From Paragorgia papillata (Eukaryota; Cnidaria; Anthozoa; Scleralcyonacea; Coralliidae): 64,000 bases of DNA. Shown one piece after another: positions 59,155-64,000 of this stretch (positions are counted from its first letter, which is position 1; the number at the start of each line of letters is the position of its first letter). Location of the stretch: positions 6,992,501 to 7,056,500 of the forward strand of contig JAWNZC010000322.1 of the NCBI GenBank assembly GCA_035771165.1. The letters are read 5' to 3'. The notes beneath the pieces are model-generated. The model did no database searches. It had not been told where the DNA came from and saw nothing but the letters and a program-made list of their open reading frames with translations. The position numbers and the translations under genes are program-made.

Positions 59155-59884
59155 CAGACATACGGTTGCGAGGGTAGCTAGTACTAGCCTGGGGTTCTAC
59201 ATTTGCCCCAGTGTCAGTGACTTTTCTTGGATTATAGATGCCATTAAGTAATGGCAACATACAATGGCGTTTGTCAGGATAAAGCATACTAATATTGCAT
59301 TCCATGGCAGAAGAAAGTCCCATAATTTGCAAAAGACCAGAGAAACAACCAAGTTGTACTGTTCTCTTTATTTCATGCTTTAGTGCAGCTTGGAATCCGT
59401 GTTTATGTAACTGTTCATAGGACTTTGCCGAAAAGACTGTTGCCGTATACATTCCCTCAATGCTGTAATTCTTGTTAGTCTTACTGTTCTTCGACACTGG
59501 TATAGTTGCTTTGGTTATTACTGGGTGGTTTGCGTAAAAATCTGGATTGAGAATCAGTTATATTGCAGTACGTAACCGAAGTTCGGTGGCCAGTCTTGCA
59601 GAACCACAAACAGCCATACTTGCAGCGTTAAACAAACAGTTTCCATCACCCAAAGTCTGTATGGGTTTGATAGTAGAATTGTTAGTTGGATCAGATATTT
59701 GTGGCAAAATGGAAAGAGCTACAATGTCAATCTTTGTTCGATCAAACACCACTTCTTTTACCCGACTCAAATCAATGGGATTGCAATAGTTTGCCTTTAA
59801 TATAACTGCGATTTCTTGCAAATGACCAAAGCTTTTCGCTGCAGATAGGTGTCTGAGGTCGTCAACGGGATTTCGAATAGCCAT
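59123..59884 (-). pseudogene. OTU-like cysteine protease, N-terminal part, one internal stop
   Basis: ATG at 59882-59884. The frame contains TLGDGNCLFNAASMAVCG, with D80 and the nucleophile C83 of an OTU peptidase, then ELRLRTAI. A TAA (59558-59560) follows, and the same frame resumes at once with LILNPDFYANHP and runs through GCFSGLLQIMGLSSAM and MLYPDKRHCMLPLLNGIYNP to 59123. The protein similarity crosses the stop without loss, so the stop is a point change, an assembly error or a readthrough site. The domain's His is in the overlapping next frame (59154). OTU enzymes remove ubiquitin-like modifiers. OTU domains are known in some Helentrons and LINEs, but neither a Rep/helicase nor an RT was found here. 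Confidence 0.65.
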
Positions 59885-60093
59885 AGCGAATAATGAAAAG
59901 CGCCAATAATTACAACTGCCAAAAGGCCGGTTTCCCGCGGTTCCTGTGGCGATGCAAAACGCTTTGCTTACGTCACAGATAATTCACTGCAATTTACTCG
60001 TGCTTCACGAAGTTGCTCATACACAATTACAGTCAAAGTTTTATATCATTATCAAAGAGTGGAAACTACTATAGAGGTACCAAGACAAAAATC
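59885..60093. promoter_or_regulatory. Candidate divergent promoter interval
   Basis: About 210 bases lie between the minus-strand OTU start (59884) and a possible + strand ATG (60094). They contain TTACGTCACAG (59964), close to a CRE/ATF half-site context, but no clear TATA box. Bidirectional promoter function is inferred from layout only. Confidence 0.25.
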
Positions 60094-60118
60094 ATGGCAA
60101 GTAAAAGCAAGAATGGAG
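60094..60118 (+). CDS. Possible first coding exon of a divergent gene
   Basis: AATCATGGCAAGTAAAAGCA opens MASKSKNG and meets GGAG|GTAAGTG, a consensus donor, after 25 bases (phase 1). The start context (purine-rich, ATGG) is good. No downstream exon was recognised within the next 3.9 kb, so this could be chance. If real, its gene diverges from the OTU/integrase block. Confidence 0.25.
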
Positions 60119-60870
60119 GTAAGTGTGACTATATACTATATTCGAGTGTAAAAAAGTAGAGACTAGTAATAAAATGTAAAGCAAAAAATGGTAACGCAAC
60201 AGATTCAATATATTTAACGATGTTTCGAGTTTCGTTTCAGTACTCTCTCAGTCTCTGATAAATGCCACGACTCCGCTCAAAACTCTGGTATTTTGTTGCT
60301 TAAAATCCTGACGGTTCACCACCTTTTCGTTTTGTGGGCTATATTCCTGAGTTTATATCATTGAATCGAGAATAATAATTATACATCGGCTCATGAGTGA
60401 GCAACGCGAACGTAGGAAATGCCGCCGGTTCAAGTGGTCAACACGAGAAATAACATTCATTATGAATGATTCATACTTCCCAAGCATCCATTTATTGTTT
60501 ATGTTTATTGTATAAAACTAGTCCTTTAGATTTGTCCCTTTGCCACAAAGAAGATAGAAAAAGTATAAAAAATATTGTTGTTTATACTTGTTCCGTTCGT
60601 ACAAAATTGTAATTTTCTTCATGAGTTTTAAATGGCTTCCTTCGTGACCTTATTAATTTTTTCGACAACCGGAATATTCATTATAATAGATTATTAAGCG
60701 CCTAAGTAAAACTAACAACTTTTGCTGCCCTTGCCACAACGTTGTCTTGAAAACGTGAAAACGCGTCACTTGACGTTTGATGTGCAACGAGAATGGTGTT
60801 GGTATTTATACTCTTGGGACTGCAAGTTATTCAACGCTTGGTTTTGGTTGAAAAATACTATTGTCCTTCA
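60119..60870. other. No gene recognised
   Basis: A+T-rich sequence between the possible exon and the Tc1-like element. No further exon, RNA gene or inverted repeat identified. Confidence 0.45.
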
Positions 60871-61051
60871 TACTGCGATTCCCAGTTGAGTTTGGAACGC
60901 CTATAGTTTTGACGAAATGCGAGGCATGTTGTCAAGGCGTGGCCAAGTTGTTGTCAAGCCGTTCTATTGTGATTATCACTAGTTGTCAACTTGACTGGCT
61001 TTCTCATTGCTTTGTCTTGCTGTTTAATAGCGCCAAAACTACACAAACTAC

Positions 61052-61779
61052 ATGGATAGAGTAAGCACAAGAGGAAGAACGTATTACCAAAGCCGATGAT
61101 GCACGGCATGGCCCCAAAAAATCACGTCATGATTTCTGTCCAAAACATTGACGAATCCGTCTGCATTCCTAAACCTTTTTGGCTGGATAATTCAAAAGTT
61201 GCAAATGACCAATCATATTGCAGTGATCTCACGGTGTCAATTTCAAAGGCTAACGAATGCAGACAGATTTTCAGCGAAAAACATGACATGTTTATTTTGG
61301 GCCACGCCGCGCATCATCGGTTTTGGTATAAATACGTGAAAGGTCGCGCTTTAGGAAATGACTTGCGAAGTCTAATTATTGACGAAATAATTATTGGTGG
61401 CAGCGACTCAGAGACCGGTTATTTCAACGGGAACTTCAAAACTGTAGCAGAAAAATTTAAAGTCAGTAACACGACGGTTAAAAACCTTTGGGTTGCTTTT
61501 TGCAATAATAAAACGATAAATCCACGTCCACACAAAGGAGGAAATCCAAGTCACCTTAGCCAAGGAGATCTCGAATTTATAGAGCCTCTAGTTAGTGCAA
61601 ACCCAAGCATATCAAATCGGGAACTGCTTAGAGAACTTGATAAATATGGTGATATATTTGGCGGGACATCTCGTTCGGCACTATCAAGAACGCTTCATTG
61701 CCGAATGTTAACAGGAAAAGAGTACACGCACAAAAAGATTACTACCGTTGCTAATGAACGATTTACTGAAGTTACATGA
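61052..61779 (+). pseudogene. Tc1/mariner-type transposase, HTH region only
   Basis: The ATG at 61052 opens MDRVSTRGRT in the left TIR, interrupted by a MITE at 61084. The frame after the MITE, VKGRALGNDLRSLIIDEIII then FKTVAEKFKVSNTTVKNLWV, then a Gly/Pro linker and LSQGDLEFIEPLVSANPSIS, is a paired-like double helix-turn-helix of the Tc1/IS630 group. It stops at 61779, before any catalytic Asp. The uninterrupted frame beginning at 61096 fuses about 79 MITE-encoded residues to this DNA-binding part. That fusion would lack nuclease activity. It might still bind the element's ends, but nothing shows it is expressed. Confidence 0.65.
61084..61332. mobile_element. 249 bp MITE nested in the Tc1-like left TIR
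   Basis: TTACCAAAGCCGATGATGCA is inverted at the right end (TGATGCGCGGC in reverse, then CCAAAACCGATGATG). TA duplications lie at 61082-61083 and 61333-61334. The uninterrupted right TIR (61915-61925) gives the empty site, so boundaries are well supported. Non-coding in origin although open in one frame. Confidence 0.8.
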
Positions 61780-61934
61780 TATACACACAGTTGTTTATAA
61801 ATTACCTTTATATTTAAACCGGTCTCTGAGTCGCCGCCACCAATAATTATTTCATCAATAATTAGACTTCGCAAGCCATTTCCTAAAGCGCGACCTTTCA
61901 CGTACGTTCTTCCTCTTGTGCTTACTCTATCCAT
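61695..61934 (-). pseudogene. Mirror 5' fragment of the Tc1-like transposase in the right TIR
   Basis: The minus-strand ATG at 61932-61934 opens MDRVSTRGRTYVKGRALGNG, then LRSLIIDEIIIGGGDSETG, the uninterrupted version of the N-terminus seen in the left TIR. After ETG the frame leaves transposase sequence. It shows that the TIR captured the gene's 5' end. Confidence 0.6.
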
Positions 61935-62152
61935 GTAGTTTGTGTAGTTTTGGCGCTATTAAACAGCAAGACAAAGCGATGAGAAAGCCAGTCAAGTTGA
62001 CAACTAGTGATGAATCACAATATAGAACTGCTTGACAACAACTTGGCCACGCCTTGACAACATGCCTCGCATTACGTCAAAACTGTTTGTTCAAACGTCG
62101 AAACATTACGACAAAACTATAGGCGTTCCAAACTCAACTGGGAATCGCAGTA

Positions 62153-62639
62153 GGTCGTTCGTTGTGACGTTCGCGTTGTGCTTGCTTTAATAATATATAG
62201 TGTCATTGATTGAACTAACTTATTTGCTTAACAACAAATTTTACCAAAATGATCGCTTGCATATAAGAATTCCAAGAGACGTTTCAAACAGCACAGGGCG
62301 AACACATATATGTAGGCGCCCAGTACTTGCCTATTTTTTTCTTCCATGTTTACATGTGAAAACAGGAACTCCGCCACTAGGACGTTGCATATAATATTTG
62401 CCAACTTTCTCGATCGCTTCTCTTCATTTTCGTTTACAGGTAAACTACGTCAAGTGTTCCTTCTTTTAGTTGCAAACTTGATTGCAATTTTGATTTACTT
62501 CCTTTGCAAATTTGCAAATTTCCAATCAAATTTCCAACATTCCTATAGGAAATTCACTTCCTGTTAAATTTTCCTAAGGTTCCTGTTTTAATTTCCTAAC
62601 TTCCTGTTTTGCGTAGTAGTATTTTATTATGTTTTTTAC
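62153..62639. other. No gene recognised
   Basis: Contains repeated TTCCTA/TTCCTGTTTT-type stretches near 62540-62610. No exon identified. Confidence 0.45.
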
Positions 62640-63296
62640 TTTCAAAAGGTTGCTCAAAAATAAAAATTATATATATGAAGGCTTATATACATATTATTTC
62701 GAAAACGAAGAAGCAAATTCAAAACTAAAACTTGGTTTGACAAGCCGTTAGGTTCGAATCGCCACCACACCCCCAAATTTAAACGTAAACAAAGGCGCCT
62801 GGTTTTAAAATTTAGAGTCCGTTGGTGTTTTCATTGTAGCTTCAAATTTAAAAAACCTTGCTGGTCGGTAGCTTGATTTATGTTACGCACTAAAAGATTG
62901 ACTTGCAAACCCGAGCGAAATTAGTATTCGACATGTATCATGCAGAAGGCATTTTTTTAAATATTAAGTGAATCACGAGTACTAAAAATATTGTTCGGGT
63001 TTGCAAATCGGTTGGTCGAACAGGAAAATATCACCAGTTGCATGATTTATATAGCGAGCGACCAGCAAGGTTTTGAAAATTTGAAAGTACAATGAACACC
63101 AATTACGTACTCTTTGTTTACGTGAATATATTTATACGTCTCGTTCGTTGCAGAGGCGGCGATCCGAACGTAACGGTTTATCAAACCGAGCCAAGTAGAA
63201 TATAATGTGTTTGAGTTTTGGATTTGTTTCTTCGAACAAGAAATTATAAGTATAGTTCACATGCAATTAAGTAATTTATATTTTTGAGCAACGTTT
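62640..63296. mobile_element. Element with diverged long TIRs
   Basis: AAAAGGTTGCTCAAAAATAA at 62645 is inverted as TTATATTTTTGAGCAACGTT near 63290. The arms match imperfectly for about 240 bases, including ACTTGGTTTGACAAGCCGTT against a diverged inverse near 63165-63190, and CAAACCCGA on both sides of the centre. No coding capacity; an old MITE. Confidence 0.6.
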
Positions 63297-63550
63297 TGAC
63301 GCTTGGCGGTATCGTGTGACACATATCAGGGGCGGATTTAGCATACATCAGACCAGTCACGCGACTGACGTAAAAAATCACAAGAATAATTGCGCAATAA
63401 GACAATATTTTAATCTCAAGAGTCTTCTAGAAAATGTTATGGTGCGACTGCTTTGGCTTGGCCTTCAGTGATCGCAGAGATTGGGTTTTATCTTAGTTTG
63501 CGAGTCAGCAAACACCGGGCAGAGATGACAGGTGGTCAGCGTTTGCTTTG
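63297..63550. other. No gene recognised
   Basis: CAGGGGCGGATTTAGCATAC near 63328 resembles the start of CAGGGGTGGATCC-type elements such as 44602, but no matching far end was found. Confidence 0.35.
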
Positions 63551-63553
63551 AGA

Positions 63554-63745
63554 GTTTTGCTGGATCTGCACCATGGCAACCACTTTTTTGCTGGATTTGC
63601 CTCAAACCTGATTGGCTCTCGCGTTGATTTCAAGCGTTTTGCTGGATCTGCACCATGGCAACCACTTTTTGCTGGATTTGCCTCAAACCTGATTGGCTCT
63701 CGCGTTGATTTCAAGCGTTTTGCTGGATCTGCACCATGGCTTGCT
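63554..63745. repeat. 81 bp minisatellite, about 2.3 copies
   Basis: Units start near GTTTTGCTGGATCTGCACCA at 63555, 63638 and 63718, and include GATTGGCTCTCGCGTTGATT. The two full copies differ by a single T in a T-run. A unit length near 81 keeps frames open, giving a spurious repeated peptide. Confidence 0.9.
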
Positions 63746-64000
63746 GAAAATTGGATTGCTGAGTCAGCTGAGATACTGAGTAATTAGATTTATATTCATC
63801 GTCATCGAAGCTTCTCACTTCTCACAGCTGTGTTTCAGTCATGAGTTCTGTAAGCGTTTTCGAATGGGTTTTAGCTGCTTACACAGTCATCGATTTGTTT
63901 CAACCGGAGTAACATTTAATAGACGCGATTGGAAGCATTTCGAGCTTCTCAATTTTGGCGCGGAGTCATTTATTCTTCCCCCACTGCTGTAAGGTAAGAC

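Larger units (their letters stand above)
60873..62150. mobile_element. Tc1/mariner-like element with TIRs reaching into the transposase gene
   Basis: CTGCGATTCCCAGTTGAG at the left end is inverted at the right (CTCAACTGGGAATCGCAG), flanked by TA at 60871-60872 and 62151-62152. The TIRs extend about 330 bases and include, on both sides, the start of a transposase (MDRVSTRGR, then VKGRALGN). The catalytic DDE part is missing, so it is non-autonomous. The left TIR is interrupted by a 249 bp MITE; the right TIR has a 30-base local tandem change near 62080-62110. Confidence 0.85.

Noticed and set aside
53977..59884. Helitron/Helentron identity for the OTU-containing element
   Set aside because: OTU is compatible, but no Rep HUH motif or SF1 helicase motif is present in any frame, and the core looks like a DDE integrase.
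61096..61338. N-terminal 79 residues of the 227-codon frame as a genuine protein domain
   Set aside because: They coincide exactly with a TA-flanked MITE; the empty site in the opposite TIR shows they were not part of the original gene.

Overview
The window is A+T-rich animal DNA, most likely from a cnidarian. The inference rests on intron-split immunoglobulin exons with clean GT/AG junctions, a dense layer of inverted-repeat transposons, and remnants of non-LTR, Penelope-like, Harbinger, pogo/Tc1, hAT-like and THAP/P-type elements. There are no operons, ribosome binding sites or CRISPR arrays. No species can be named from the sequence alone.

Region 1 (1-24639) is a near-identical direct duplication of about 11.4 kb (1-11437 and 13199-24639), joined by a 1.76 kb spacer that contains a separate 605 bp tandem repeat and small TA-flanked elements. 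Each copy holds a long foldback element whose arms carry decayed THAP-domain coding sequence, flanked by GGGGAATC-type repeats and (TAA)n. An R4/Dong-like non-LTR retrotransposon (minus strand, frameshifted, restriction-like endonuclease type) sits inside the right-hand (TAA)n tract.

Region 2 (24640-28900) is non-coding: small foldbacks, a minisatellite of about 20 copies of a 33 bp unit, T-rich tracts, and then a TATA-box promoter.

Region 3 (28934-41218) holds the best host-gene candidate: a signal-peptide exon and two single-exon Ig domains, all in phase 1, on the + strand. Its 9.4 kb first intron and 2.2 kb second intron are full of transposon insertions: a pogo-like element, a Penelope-like remnant split by a LINE fragment, a (TTTG)n tract, 9-bp-TSD hairpins and a CR1/L2-type 3' end. 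No terminal exon was recognised with confidence.

Region 4 (42076-49430) is a 7.3 kb head-to-head pair of PIF/Harbinger elements with broken transposase genes. It is decorated by younger insertions, and the two arms serve as each other's empty-site control.

Region 5 (51000-59884) is the most unusual part. A minus-strand coding block has an OTU-type cysteine protease at its 5' end, a basic repeat-bearing linker, and a 1,300-residue protein with a DDE-integrase-like core, two SAP-like motifs and two Tudor/Agenet-like C-terminal modules. The three open frames fit a single polyprotein of about 1,970 codons broken by two TAA codons and one frameshift. Beyond its 3' end lies an array of the motif GTGACGGACGTTAC, split by a 1.1 kb hAT-like element. 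This looks like an uncharacterised mobile-element lineage.

Region 6 (60000-64000) contains a possible divergent first exon, a Tc1/mariner-like element whose long terminal repeats include the start of its own transposase, another long-TIR element and an 81 bp minisatellite.
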